From contig BQKZ01000436.1 in the NCBI GenBank assembly GCA_036244855.1, positions 57,148 to 121,147 of the forward strand: a stretch of DNA of 64,000 nucleotides. The letters run 5' to 3'. The notes under the pieces are model-generated. The model saw only the letters and a list, made by a program, of their open reading frames with translations, was not told where the DNA came from and searched no databases. Positions 50,269-62,190 of this stretch are shown piece after piece. Made by a program: the position numbers and the translations under genes. This DNA is from Temnopleurus reevesii (taxonomy: Eukaryota > Echinodermata > Echinoidea > Temnopleuroida > Temnopleuridae). Each line of letters opens with the position of its first letter. Position 1 is the first letter of the stretch.

Positions 50269-50348
<80 letters not shown>
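50233..50348. repeat. (GATA)n then (GA)n microsatellite
   Basis: About 24 GATA units, one interrupted by GTTA, pass directly into GA dinucleotides. Confidence 0.95.
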
Positions 50349-50349
50349 A

Positions 50350-51910
50350 ATAAATAAAGAAGAGGAAGGGAGAGAATTATCTTGTATGAAGAGATTTAGA
50401 GTTAATATAATGGGAGAGAACCAAGAAGAGATATTTGAACTTCATCCAGTAAGGACAACGTCCCGATTGCATCCTGTTGTCTATACATCTATGAATGTTT
50501 AACCACTGTCAGATTATTAGGTTCAGCCTCTAAACTTTGAAATTGAGTTGCATGGAAATTTGTATATCAAGTTTTCAGTAGCATGACTTAATCTTAACAG
50601 ATATATTAAAATGGTATATTCAATACAACTTGAAATCATACCCAAATTATGAGTATCGAAATATTACAAATAAATATATTGAGTTAAATCTTGAAAAGGG
50701 GATAACTCATGGATATTTGAATGCAAGATAATTTATAGAAAAATAAAAGGTAGAGAAAAATCATTTTGTAGGTCATTAAGATATACCACTTTGATCACCC
50801 TTCTCTAAATCATAAGCAGATAGCTTTTGACTGTTACAAAGCTCATTTGTATCCTGAAAGAGCTTAAACACCAGTTGACCATTGGAACTAAATGACCTCT
50901 GTATTGTGGTCAATTATAACCTTGGTCATTGCATTGTTGATAAGATAAACACTTGAGGAGATAAGATTATCCCATTATCAGTTTACACTCATTGCTAATC
51001 TGATTAGGCGATTCATCCCTGGGATTAATATAACTGTCAGCTGTTATTATTGGCAGGGGATTCTTACAGTGCAATCTTGATTTAGTCTGCATTTTCAGAC
51101 CCACAGTATTGCATTGTCATTCTTTGAGTGATCTTGCATGTTCTTTTTTTGGTTCACTGAATATATCATCAAGTGTGAAGGCACAATGTTTGAAGCGGCC
51201 TATTAAAGCAACCTTTTTTTTTTGTTCAAGAACCCACCTCAGAATTGTACTTTAAATGTGGCCCAGTGTATTCTGATGATTGAAGAGATCCAAATTTTGG
51301 AAGAAAACATTCGTCATCCTGGTTAACACCCACCCCCAACATTTTGCATGAATCTAAGTATTAGTCAAATAATGTGTGTATTTTATTGATCTACAGTGAA
51401 TATAGAATAGGTTTTCGTCCAAATTATGATTTCACACAAAATTTCAATCAATCTAGCAAAAAATAACAATTTATTGCATATTATTAGCCATTTTTTAAGA
51501 TAATACATTGAAATAAAGTACAAGTACAAGCAAAGGCAAAGCTGAGAATATGATTGAATTATCTTAGAAAAAAATGTAATGAAATTCTCCTCTGGATATA
51601 ATAAAAATTTAAGTAATTAGGGAATTCATCCCATCTCTAAGTGCTTTGCACTAATGTTACATAACTTATGGGGTGGTTATAAATAGCATTGTGTACACAC
51701 CGGTCGAATCTGTCCAGAAAATCTTTGGAAGCTGTGTGTGTTTTTCTGATCAACCTGTGAAGCACGCATTATGCTTACTGCAGACAATGCGGTATTGCAT
51801 ATAATTTGGTTGTTGTAGACGATGTAGCTGCTGTTTGAGTGTTATATTGTGTTGCAATTACGCCATCATATTTACTTGATTGGAAGACGGAATAGAGATT
51901 TTGTTTTTCG
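50350..51910. other. AT-rich intron sequence
   Basis: No supported gene or element. Confidence 0.4.
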
Positions 51911-51914
51911 GAAG

Positions 51915-51980
51915 ATGAATCAGGAATTTATGTCGCGGATTCTTCTTGACTTAGCTCTTGCTCAGGCCAACCACGCAAAG
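51915..51980 (+). CDS. Candidate alternative first coding exon (22 codons)
   Basis: ATG at 51915 (A at -3 in GAAGATGA) opens MNQEFMSRILLDLALAQANH followed by AK. The segment runs to a near-perfect donor, CGCAAAG|GTGAGT at 51981, in phase 0. The frame is open 87 nt upstream to a TAG at 51825. The peptide is amphipathic-helix-like and has no zinc-finger residues. Phase matches muscleblind exon 1, so splicing into muscleblind exon 2 would give an isoform with no finger 1 and an incomplete finger 2. No homology is recognised, and no upstream promoter element is evident. Confidence 0.3.
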
Positions 51981-53154
51981 GTGAGTCAGGTTTAAATTAA
52001 AGGAATTATTTGATTTGACTTATTTATTTTTCCATTGAAATAACATTTTCACAATTTAACAAGAACAAGAACAATGTCAAATCATCGCCAAACGGGTTGA
52101 AACATATAGATCCGTTCTCAGGGAGGTGACACTTCAGATATTTGATTACTTAACGAGCTACAGTGAAATTAATCACATAATATTGATAATGATTTTGAGC
52201 GTGTTCATAGTTTGTTTGGTTGGAATTGACCCAAAAGTGGCTTATTTCGAGAAAACGTTGTGCATTGGTTATTTTTGCCAGCACACAGTCTCAAACAGAA
52301 CATGCAAGTTCATATGACACGTTAACGGAGCGGAGATGCTGTCACGCTGCATGCTGGCTCCGCGGAACAACAATCCTGCCAGTCGTACGTATGATTAACC
52401 GTTACTAAGAATATCTGAAAGTATGACTCAAGTGAAATGATCACTCTCCACTCGCCGAAGCTCCCCTCAGACGTTTATCCGTTTACAGCATGTTACTGAA
52501 GAAAAATAACAGTCCGACCAGATTTTTATAGATCCATTGCTGTCGATCAGCCTCGAGATGTTTACAAAATGACCTAATTTCAGGCATGTGTATAAGTCTG
52601 GGTCTTGCAGTTGTTTAGTGTTATTTTCAAGAACATTTCCTAGAACATTTACAGGCTTTAGAGATATAATAGATTTCCCTTGTGACCTTCATACTCCAGA
52701 AACCTGATTGCAAATAAGGATATGTTTATCACAAACCTCATAAATATCAGCTCATGGTTCTTCCATTGAATCCTGTGTAAATCGTATAACACATATCTAT
52801 GGGTTCAACATGGAATTGGCGTGAAATAGTGTTTGAGTAACCCACCCCGGGATTCTCACAGCACCTCCACCCGTCACAAATTGCACTTTTCGCTAGAAGC
52901 ATCCTGTTCCTCCCTCCATTGTTGATGTTGAATTTGAATCACGTACACACAGCCATGCCTTCGTTCCTCCGCCAGGCAGAAAACGCGACTGTCAAACCAC
53001 TAAAAAGTGAATTATCCTTAGCAAAATAAAGGCACACAAAGCGGCAAGGTGAGGCAGTTGAATGCGCGAGTGAGTAACTTTGGAAATATTTGACAGTCAT
53101 TGTGAGCGGAAGGGACAAAAACCTGGGACAAAGTGAACAACCTCCATCCAAGCA
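51981..53154. other. Intron with GC-richer patches (52310-52560, 52840-53150)
   Basis: Unique sequence containing short frames on both strands. Nothing recognised. Confidence 0.35.
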
Positions 53155-53673
53155 TTAAAGCCCCATTACAGTTTTTGTAAAGATGAAGAAAAGTGAATTT
53201 CTGGGATGTTTATCATGACATGTAATTCTTATACACATTTTGAGACCATAGCATATTTTTTCACGAACTGATTCTTTTGAAAATTTTAATTTGGCCGTTA
53301 AATCATATTTAGCACCCTCTCTTGGTTATATTATTATTTTGCTAGTTATCGCTCATATACAAAGTTATTCCCGAGATTTGACAATAGAATTATATAGAGA
53401 TTATACTCAACAATTCAAATCTGAAATTTTCATCCAATTCTGAGCATGGGAAGTTGTCCTTTATCAAGAAAGAAAATATTGAAATAGTGTGGTCCTGCAC
53501 CACTCTATTTCAATTTGCCCATTTTAGGTTATAGCTTTTCCCAAATTCGGTCATTTTTCGCACAATCTTTTGTGCAATATGTTTATAATATTATATTTCA
53601 TTTCATATTGATTTGAAGACGAAATCTGGTGATAAAAATATTGGCTTTTACCAAAACTGTACTTGGGCTTTAA
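53155..53673. mobile_element. TTAA-bounded MITE-like element (family M5, ~519 bp)
   Basis: Left TTAAAGCCCCATTACAGTTT and right AACTGTACTTGGGCTTTAA are inverted repeats of ~26 bp with few mismatches. TTAA at both ends could be a piggyBac-type target duplication or part of the terminal repeat. No ORF of note; non-autonomous. Confidence 0.6.
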
Positions 53674-53912
53674 CAATAACTAGATTGACACAAAGAAATT
53701 ACTATCATTCTTATTCTGCGGAAAAATTTTGAACAATAGTCCCATCTGGGACATGGAGCTATTGCGAATGCTTGAATGAAGTGGTCTACTTTGTCCTAGT
53801 CATTTGTCCTTTCTGCTCATAGTGAGTCTGTCTTGTACTCCTTTTTTCCTTTCTTTTTTCGTAAAAAAACTGGGGCTAGAGCGCCCTGTAAGCCATGGTC
53901 CTGTTATTGTAG
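53669..53912. repeat. Left copy of ~245-bp duplication ending at an N
   Basis: From CTTTAACAATAACTAGATT to CTGTTATTGTAG. It recurs at 54303-54550 with minor changes. Confidence 0.8.
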
Positions 53913-53913
53913 N
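53913..53913. other. Single N at the end of a duplicated block
   Basis: The N lies immediately after the left copy stops, as at 2394. Confidence 0.7.
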
Positions 53914-54109
53914 AAAATCATATTTATTCCATAATTTATCATTTCATCTTTCATATAAAACTTATTTTGAATATATATATTTCTTAAACATAATTGCTTG
54001 ATATGTGTTGAACATTATCCATCAACAACATTTTCTCTAAAGATTAAAAAGACGGATTAAAAAGCAATGATATCTTATAAGCCCATTGTAGAGAAGTGAC
54101 GCACCTACG

Positions 54110-54312
54110 TCATCACTATTTGATGTCACGTGATGCAAAGTTGCCAATTTGCTAAAATTATAACTATTTAAATTATTTTTAGAAACCCTTCAAAAATTCA
54201 TAACTTTATTATTTATTGTCCGATTTTGCTCAAACTTTTTTTGATATGTTCGTCTAATTTTTGCGCTTTTAATCAAACCAAGTTATTTTTGGCCTGGAGT
54301 AACCGTTTAACA
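54110..54312. mobile_element. MITE-like element (family M3), right part
   Basis: It contains GATGTCACGTGATGCAAAG and CTTTTAATCAAACCAAGTTA and ends CCGTTTAAC. It matches the older relic at 24000-24240. The left end is unclear and may be cut off by the contig join. Confidence 0.4.
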
Positions 54313-54550
54313 ATAACTAGATTAACACAAAGAAATTACCATCATTCTTATTCTGTGGAAAAATTTTGAACAATAGTCCCATCTGGGACATGGAGCTATT
54401 GCAAATGCTTGTATGAAGTTGTTTACTTTGTCCTAGTCATTTGTCCTTTCTGCTCACAGTGAGTCTGTCTTGTACTCCTTTTTTCTTTCTTTTTTGGGTG
54501 AAAAACTGGGGCTAGAACGAGCTGTAAGCCGTGGACCTTGTTGTTGTAGT
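54303..54550. repeat. Right copy of ~245-bp duplication
   Basis: It matches 53669-53912, then continues into unique sequence (TCTTTAATGGTGCAC). Confidence 0.8.
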
Positions 54551-56197
54551 CTTTAATGGTGCACTCAGTAATAACATCAGGGGGCGAACTTGGAGATGGG
54601 ATTGGGAGAAAGAGGAGATGGAACGTGTCTAAAATGTGTTTTCCCATCATTTGCGGACTCATTGATAGGAACGGATGTAACCATGTCGGGTAGTGGAATC
54701 TTTTATATTGTTGTGCCGGAGATTGTGAGTGAATTAATGGTTTAGGTGGGAGGAGGGGGAGGAGGGTGTTTGGAAGGGGCCGGGGTAACTGGAATGAGTT
54801 TCAATAATCTTTTTTTGACATCACAATCTGTATAGAATAGCTGTTATATGATCAAGTATTTAAAGGAATAGGTTTAGATTCCTAGGTGGTTCGTTGCAAA
54901 ATATGTAAATTGAAAGAGGAAAGTTATGATTCACCTGTTGTGAAATTAAGCTTGATTGTCTTTGTATAAGTACTATAGAAATCACGTAGTAGTTAACTTG
55001 GAAATTTAACAATTATTAGGCTAATATATTTAGTTTGAAATGACACACAAATTTCATTTCTTAGAACTTTTATGAAATATACATCTGCCTTATGACCCCG
55101 AAAAAGGGAGAAGATGAGTCAAAGGTTTCACGCTAAAATGAGTTATCTTTCTTGAAATTGTAAGTGGTCTTGAAAAGGACCTACCCACTCTTGACGCTTC
55201 AATGTTCTCATCACCTTCATTCAAAGATGTTTGTGCCTGTGATGTCTTGGACCGTGACAAACTTACATTTCCATTTTATGATGCGCTTCCGTCAGAGTCG
55301 TGTAATGTGACCGTTTCTTTATGAATATATCCATTCTCTGACCTTTTCATAGCCTCGGGTCTGTCTTCAGTTTCAAGTCAAGCCAGCACGTTTGCTCCCG
55401 ATTGCACGTCATTCTGATTTCGTGAATTGATAATGTGAATTACTTGGAGAAATTTTTTATATGAATGATTTGCCTTGAGGTGATCAGTAAGCATAAACAA
55501 TTTCAATTTGGAAATTGGGATAAAAATGCAAACATAATTTGAGTGATCCTGTTTTTCTTTTAAACATAGATTCCAAAAATTGTGATAAACTAACGAAAAT
55601 AGACTTTTAAAAAATCCAAAAGATCAAGAATTGTATCATGTGATGCTCAGGATTGTGTACAAAGCATGCAGGATGGCACATTGCAGTTCTCTCCATTGCT
55701 TATAGATATCTGAATCTTAACGTAGGTGGTGCTCTAATTTGTTTGCCTCTCGGGGTTCGAACGTCAACTTCCAGTATGTACTACATCCTCATTTTACCTG
55801 AAGCGAGTTTTGAGTTTATTCCTTCCTTTTTTGTTGTTAGAGATATTCATTTGAGTTAAAAACGTCTTTTATTTGGGACATAAACATTTGCTGAAATTAG
55901 TGATCATGCTAATATAACTATAAGTAATATCTTTATTTGCCATATTAAAATCAAAGTGCAAATATTCATTTGCTTTCATATTAACCCGTTGACGACGGAA
56001 TTGTTCATGGCCCAGCGGCACCCTCATACGAGATTAATTTCTGTGTATCAAGAAGCTCGCTATTCAACGTTGAGAAGGCGCTTGCGCAGTGTTCGCTTCA
56101 TGATTAGTCTTGATTCGAAGCACAGTGCAGTACATGAAGAACCAATGCGGTGAAATTAAACCTATACGTCCCATGCCTCGGTTGTTTCTTTGTCTTT
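54551..56197. other. Intron sequence with no supported gene
   Basis: G-rich patch at 54746-54785 and a GC-richer patch near 55230-55430. Reading frames have no recognisable motif. Confidence 0.4.
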
Positions 56198-56729
56198 NNN
56201 NNNNNNNNNNNNNNNNNNNNNNNNNNNNNNNNNNNNNNNNNNNNNNNNNNNNNNNNNNNNNNNNNNNNNNNNNNNNNNNNNNNNNNNNNNNNNNNNNNNN
56301 NNNNNNNNNNNNNNNNNNNNNNNNNNNNNNNNNNNNNNNNNNNNNNNNNNNNNNNNNNNNNNNNNNNNNNNNNNNNNNNNNNNNNNNNNNNNNNNNNNNN
56401 NNNNNNNNNNNNNNNNNNNNNNNNNNNNNNNNNNNNNNNNNNNNNNNNNNNNNNNNNNNNNNNNNNNNNNNNNNNNNNNNNNNNNNNNNNNNNNNNNNNN
56501 NNNNNNNNNNNNNNNNNNNNNNNNNNNNNNNNNNNNNNNNNNNNNNNNNNNNNNNNNNNNNNNNNNNNNNNNNNNNNNNNNNNNNNNNNNNNNNNNNNNN
56601 NNNNNNNNNNNNNNNNNNNNNNNNNNNNNNNNNNNNNNNNNNNNNNNNNNNNNNNNNNNNNNNNNNNNNNNNNNNNNNNNNNNNNNNNNNNNNNNNNNNN
56701 NNNNNNNNNNNNNNNNNNNNNNNNNNNNN
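56198..56729. other. Assembly gap (532 N)
   Basis: Continuous N. A GA-dinucleotide tract begins on the right side, so the gap probably reflects a simple repeat. All frames spanning it are meaningless. Confidence 0.98.
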
Positions 56730-57190
56730 GAGAGAGAGAGAGAGAGAGGGGTGGGAGGGAGGGAGAGAGAGAGACAATGGTCCAAGATATCTCCTCCAGA
56801 GAGGAATATGATCTAGGAGAGAGGGATGGAGAGGGAGAAGGAGGGAGAGGGGGGGGGGAGTAGTAAGGGAGCATTGGATGCTATAAGAAAAAGGAAGAAG
56901 ATCAAGATGGATGGATAGACAGGTAGAATATTGTAAGGAAAAGGGAAGGGAGAGAGTGAAGGAAGGAGGGAGATACATGTAGGTAGGTTAACTAAACACT
57001 CTGGGAGGGCAGGGGGTCCTGGATATTATCTCAAAGAAAAACATCTCGGAGAGGATGGGAGATGGAGGGAGGGAGAGGTGCAGAGGGGAGAGGGAAAGAG
57101 AAATCGACAGGTTGTGGGGAAGCATGGTGAGGGAGTGGGGAGGAAGAGAGGAAAGGAGATGGAGGGTGGGAAGAAAATGAGGAAGAGATA
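56730..57190. repeat. GA/GGA-rich purine tract
   Basis: Pure GA at 56730-56748, then purine-rich GGAGGGAGAG-like sequence on the + strand to ~57190. The Ser/Leu/Pro-rich minus-strand frames are artefacts. Confidence 0.8.
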
Positions 57191-57950
57191 GAGGAGGAAG
57201 GATGCAAGCAAGTGAAGAAAGAACTTGATGCTTATATTTTTGGGGATGGCGGTCAATTTTTTGTGTCAGGACAAACATATTGAAATATTGATTTAACTTT
57301 TTTAACATTGTGAACGTGCACATCACCCCCGTTCACAGATTTTTATCTAAACCAGAGAAAATGTCACAGTCACAAAATACATTTATGCTGCTTCGATGTG
57401 CCATTACCGGGATTGTATTTAGATAACAACGTCATCAAGAACTTATGTGGGAGTAGGTAGCGGAAGAAATTGTTTTTCTTTCTTCACATTTCGTTCGAGC
57501 TTTTGTGTCTCTCGTTGACGCTTTGATTGATCCGTTGAGGGGGAGACGGGAGGTTCAAATGAGCTTGTTTTTCACAGGTCCTTACGCTAACTTTTCACAC
57601 ACTTGTCATTCGAACAGGCTTCTGTATCGGTTGCCTAGCAACGCAACTCTACTCTGATCCCATTGTAATAACACAGCATGCTTTTTCTGACATATGGACA
57701 GGCAGAGGAACTTCAAATAGTAATTGCATGCGGGATATCATGGCATTGTTCCTGTTTTCAGATTTCTTTTATAGTAATTGCATGAAAAAAATCTGCATCT
57801 GATTTGCAGTTAGGAAAGTAGAGTTTTTAATGGCCATTTTAATCGCTCAACTGCAGGAAGTATGGATTTCCTTTATCAAGCAATTGGAATGAGATAATAA
57901 AGTAGTTAAATATGTTTTAATGTCATTAAGCAAAAAACCCAATGCCACAG
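57191..57950. other. Unique sequence with RFX X-box
   Basis: 57360-57700 is moderately CpG-containing. No gene is recognised. Confidence 0.35.
57630..57642. promoter_or_regulatory. RFX X-box
   Basis: GTTGCCTAGCAAC consists of two intact RFX half-sites (GTTGCC / AGCAAC) with 1-bp spacing. Confidence 0.45.
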
Positions 57951-57954
57951 GTAA

Positions 57955-58083
57955 AGCCCCGGTCACATAGGACCCCGGAAGCAACACGATTCACCCGACT
58001 CATTGTTCTGAGGCAGTTACCTGTGAATTAACAAAGAGTCAGGGTGAATCGTGTTGCTTCCGGGGTCCTATGTGACCGGGGCT
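57955..58083. mobile_element. 129-bp near-perfect hairpin (foldback) element
   Basis: The left arm (57955-58001, 47 nt, beginning AGCCCCGGTCACATAGGACC) and right arm (58036-58083, 48 nt) are exact reverse complements except for one extra A in the right arm. The 34-nt spacer is 58002-58035. There is no ORF of note. The near-identity of the arms suggests a recently mobilised MITE or active sequence conversion. A TA lies close to both ends, so the target duplication could be TA. Confidence 0.85.
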
Positions 58084-59383
58084 GTAGGTTATTTGTTGAG
58101 AATGAGTTATATTTATTGCATTTTGATACAAATTGTCAATTTGGCTTATATGTAAGGGAGACTGGGGTGACTGTGGCCCCGAGGTATTCATGGCCACTTT
58201 GTCTTTGCAGGCTTCTATATTCTTGGTATCATTTTCAATTACTATTATGTTTAGTGTACAGCAAGTCCTGACTGTTACCCTTCTACTGTAATAGGACTGC
58301 TTCTAATGTATAAGTTTTTGCGTATTATGACCATGACAAGTTAGGCCTGTAGTAGAAAAAAAAAAGGAAAGAAAAAATGTTACCCTGCATCTCAAAATCA
58401 TCAAAAATTAAGGCATTGCTCACAGTGATAGAGGAAGTTGGAATTTTTTTCCAGAAAAATTTTCATCGGGGGAGGAAGGACCTTTGATGTCACCATTTGA
58501 AAGACATAACTGGGGCTTGGACCTCAAACCTTGTGGATAGTGTGTAATTACCTCATACTGGACATGCTGGAGTTGACTTTACAAGGATATGCCATAATGC
58601 CTAATCCAGAACATAATTCCTGGAATTGGAACATTTACCATTTTTAGGGGTGAAATCCGAACGAGATCCGATCGTATTCCAAGCATCTTTGGAGTCATCA
58701 ACCGTAGGAGGTTGATAGAATTTAGAAACCATGGTAGCAGTATTTATAATACTCAAAGGAGGGCAAACCCCGCACATGACAGAATGTTCCGTACGTGACA
58801 TTCCGGCTCTGGGGAAAGCAGAGCATAATTCATGTTCCAAATTCATTTCAAGTTGAAAGATAAGAACTGGTGTCATGATTTTGTTTTCGAATTTTGTTGA
58901 CAGACGAGAGCAGCTGTTTTCAATTAATTTTGAGACTTTACCACTCCTCAGCCCAACGCCTTATTCTCGGAGGTTGGTTGCTTCAGGATTGGCAAGTGCC
59001 ACATCATACTTTCAATGGCGTCGACACCCTTTGTTCTTAACCGCTTTGTGTTAAACGTAATGTCTGTTTTCTTGTAATGACAAGAGAAGGAATATTCACA
59101 AATTTGCCCAAAACTTAAAAAGAATGGTCAAAACTTTTTGATTTAATGCCAAATGAATTTGCAAGGAAATGTGAAAATGACAGAGTAAATGTTCAAAAAC
59201 TAAGCTTTGTCAGGACTTAGAATATTACACTTGCCCAATTTTAATCAATTCTAAACTGCATTGTTTAATTTCCCTTGTCCACTTATCTTCTTGTGTATTT
59301 CTTTTAAAATCTATCACTATGTTAACCACTTATTTTACAAATTTAACTTATGTGCAAATACTTGACATTTGCTTTAACAATGC
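58084..59383. other. Intron sequence with no supported feature
   Basis: The 91-codon minus-strand frame at 58601-58876 has no recognised domain. Confidence 0.4.
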
Positions 59384-59662
59384 TGAAATAAATCAGTCCT
59401 AGGGCCTGTAACATAAAAGATGTAATTAGACTTATGATGAACATTAATTGTAAGTCTATGGCAAAACTTGTACCATAGGAATAGAGATATGATTTATATT
59501 CAATTAGTTGTATGGTGAAATAAATCAGTGCAGGGACCTGGAACATAAAAGATGCAGAGTAGACTTATGATGAATATATATCGTAAGTCTATGGCAAAAC
59601 TTAGTCAGAGAGATATGATTGATAAAGTCATAGAGATATGATTAATATTCAATGAATCATAT
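59384..59662. repeat. Two-copy local tandem duplication, ~132 bp period
   Basis: TGAAATAAATCAGT at 59384 and 59516. AACATAAAAGATG, GACTTATGATGAA and GTAAGTCTATGGCAAAACTT recur in order. Confidence 0.85.
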
Positions 59663-60278
59663 CTCTTTTATAATACAGGCTTCAGTTGTGAGTACTGGAT
59701 AGTCACCAAGAGTTGCATGAAGCGGTATGACAAGCCCTCAACTCTGAACAACTCGTCGCAATTTGCCGTAAAATAGCCTCGGCGAATATTAGAAGTAGCC
59801 TATCAAAGTACAAGATGCTGTAGGCAGAGTTTACAGACGAACATGTGAAATAGCAAGATGGGGGGAGCGGTCTGTCTGAGAGTAGGAGGGCGGATCTTGC
59901 ACTTTCTCTGATGCATTCCAAATTGAATGGACCTTGCCCGACATTGCAGCTGATCACTCGTAATAGCATGATTAGATACAAGATGTGAGGAGCGAAACTA
60001 AGGGGGCGGGAGAATCTAGAGCAGTTTATTGCTTCATTGAAATCATTTAAGAAAGACTGGCTACGTATTGTTGATCACCACAATTCAGTAGCGTTCTCCA
60101 CCTCTTTCTACTTTACTTTTTTACTCGTATTTTTTAGAGGGAGGGGTAATTTGGTAAAGTGTAAATGGAAACATTGAGAATAGGCAATTCAACAATATTA
60201 GACATTCATTGAATCTGATTTTCATGTAGTAAATCAGATGAATTACCTATTGGTTGTAGCTATTTGGTGTGTAGACTA
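59663..60278. other. Non-coding stretch
   Basis: No supported feature. The minus-strand 92-codon frame (59703-59981) is unrecognised. Confidence 0.35.
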
Positions 60279-60325
60279 GGGGGATGTTGCTCAAAATCAA
60301 CTGCAAATCAACTGCAACTTTGGAA
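60279..60325 (-). mobile_element. MITE family M1, right-end fragment
   Basis: GGGGGATGTTGCTCAAAATC and CAACTGCAAATCAACTGCAA form the reverse complement of the right terminus of the copy at 40888. The rest of the element is missing; a CT-rich tract follows. Confidence 0.65.
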
Positions 60326-60334
60326 AGTTGGTGA

Positions 60335-60530
60335 TGTCTATCTTGCCCTCTTTCTCTTCCTCTTTCTCTCTATGTATCTCTCTTATCCATTTTGTCTATT
60401 TTCTTCATCTCCATGTCTCTCCTCCTCCAACTCTCTTCCATTCTCCCTCCCTTCTCTTCCCAAATGTCTCTTTCTCCATCTCCATCTTTCGTCTTTCGCT
60501 CCTCATTTTTTCTCACCCTCTCCTCGAAGG
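60335..60530. repeat. CT-rich tract
   Basis: Imperfect CTCTTTC/CTCC sequence that generates spurious Ser/Leu/Phe-rich frames. Confidence 0.6.
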
Positions 60531-62190
60531 GGTGCAATCTGATAATCTCTGTGTAAACACTGTGTCTGGCCTCTGTTTTGTTTTCCTTCTCTTTGTTCTC
60601 TCGTTCTATTCTCCGGCAATCTCCATTGTGTCCGCAGAAATAGGGTAATAACTACCACTACCAACGGCTGTATTAAGCACTTGTATGGCACTTAACATTT
60701 TCCCCAATTGCAAGAAAGGGATAGGCTTATCTGGGCGTGAAGAGTAATGTGTTTGAACCAGAATCATAAATCATCAAATTTTCTTCTTTTTCCTCATTTT
60801 TTGTTAGATATTTTACCTAATTCTTTGTAAATACGTGCTTTGTGGTACCCATTAAATAGGATTATTATAATCTTACCCCACTTTCCATATTCTGTGACCT
60901 ATCTGTGAATTGCTTTATCTCCAAATGAGGGAAATTACCCCATCTATCGATCATTGTTACATTTGTTTACAAACAGAAGACCATGGAAGAGGGCATAAGA
61001 AGTTTATTGCTATTTTTAGTTTGAAAACATGGGAATGAAAGTATTGCATTATACATTTCATCAGTTTGTCATATTTAAGAAACAAATGTGCTAACGGTAC
61101 TAGTTAAAATTTGATTTAGGCCTATTGTGTTACTATAGTTGGTAAAAAAAAATTGCTTTTTATTATGCACCTGAACAAATACCTGATCTAAGTGCCTATG
61201 TGCTGCTAGGTTATAGTACTTGTTATATACCTATAAATTGTGTACTGATCATTATCTGTGATTCTAATGTACCATTTGGATAAAGCATTTAATACTTACC
61301 AGCTTTTTACTGTTCGGTTGTATGGTATTAATGCACAATTGGGATATAGCTTTTAATATTTACCCACTATTCTTCTGATCATTGTGTGGGTCCCACACGC
61401 CACTGGGGTATAGCATTTAATATTTACCTTATTGTGTACAAATCATTTTCTGTGGTACTAATGTGCAACTGGGATATAGTTAATTCTATTCACCTGATAG
61501 AGGGAACATGGATTGTGAATTGCACTTGAGATCAAAGGTCGTTTGGCTTCATCCTCTGCAATAGCAAGGGAATGTTTGCTCTGCGTCTCAAGCTCTGGAG
61601 CACTAGAGGGGAGCGTATGTTTGTTCCCCATTTTCGGGACAGTTCTGGTTCCTTGCACCACCTTTTTAATCATTAGTCTGCGTATTCAAACAGTTTTCAG
61701 GCGTCATTTCATGATGCGATTGTAGTATTGTAAGTGAACTTGATACAGAATCATGGTTATGCCCAACCCAACCCAACCCTATCCCACCCACGCCCCTAAT
61801 TGAATGATATTTGAAAAAATGTATTATTTTCTCAGTAATATCACTCGAAAGTCTGCAGCTACTAAATGTGGTCCTTGCACAATCAGGACTGGAGAAAGCA
61901 TAAAAGAGAAATCTTATTTTGATACTGCTTTTATTTGAATGCCAAATAGACGCCTTCCACACGATATTCATTTTCAGAGTTGTACTAAAGTAAACTATTC
62001 CGAACTACTACTACCCCAACTCCGAACTATTTCTACCCCACCCATCAGCGATGCCATACTACACCAAACCTACCCATACCACACCCCCTTGCCACACCTA
62101 GGCATTGGAACAGGTATTTAAGTTTCCTTGAAAGATCGCACAAGGGTCTGGATTAAATAGACTAGACCTCTGGGCAAATGGTTCCCAGCA
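60531..62190. other. AT-rich intron sequence
   Basis: CCCAACCCAACCC-like short repeats lie at ~61763-61795. Three GGGATATAGYTTTTAAT-like phrases recur near 61339, 61405 and 61470, suggesting an eroded tandem repeat. No gene. Confidence 0.35.

Noticed and set aside
56064..56978. ORFs of 200-300 codons on both strands
   Set aside because: Most of their length is the 532-N gap; the ends are purine-tract translations.
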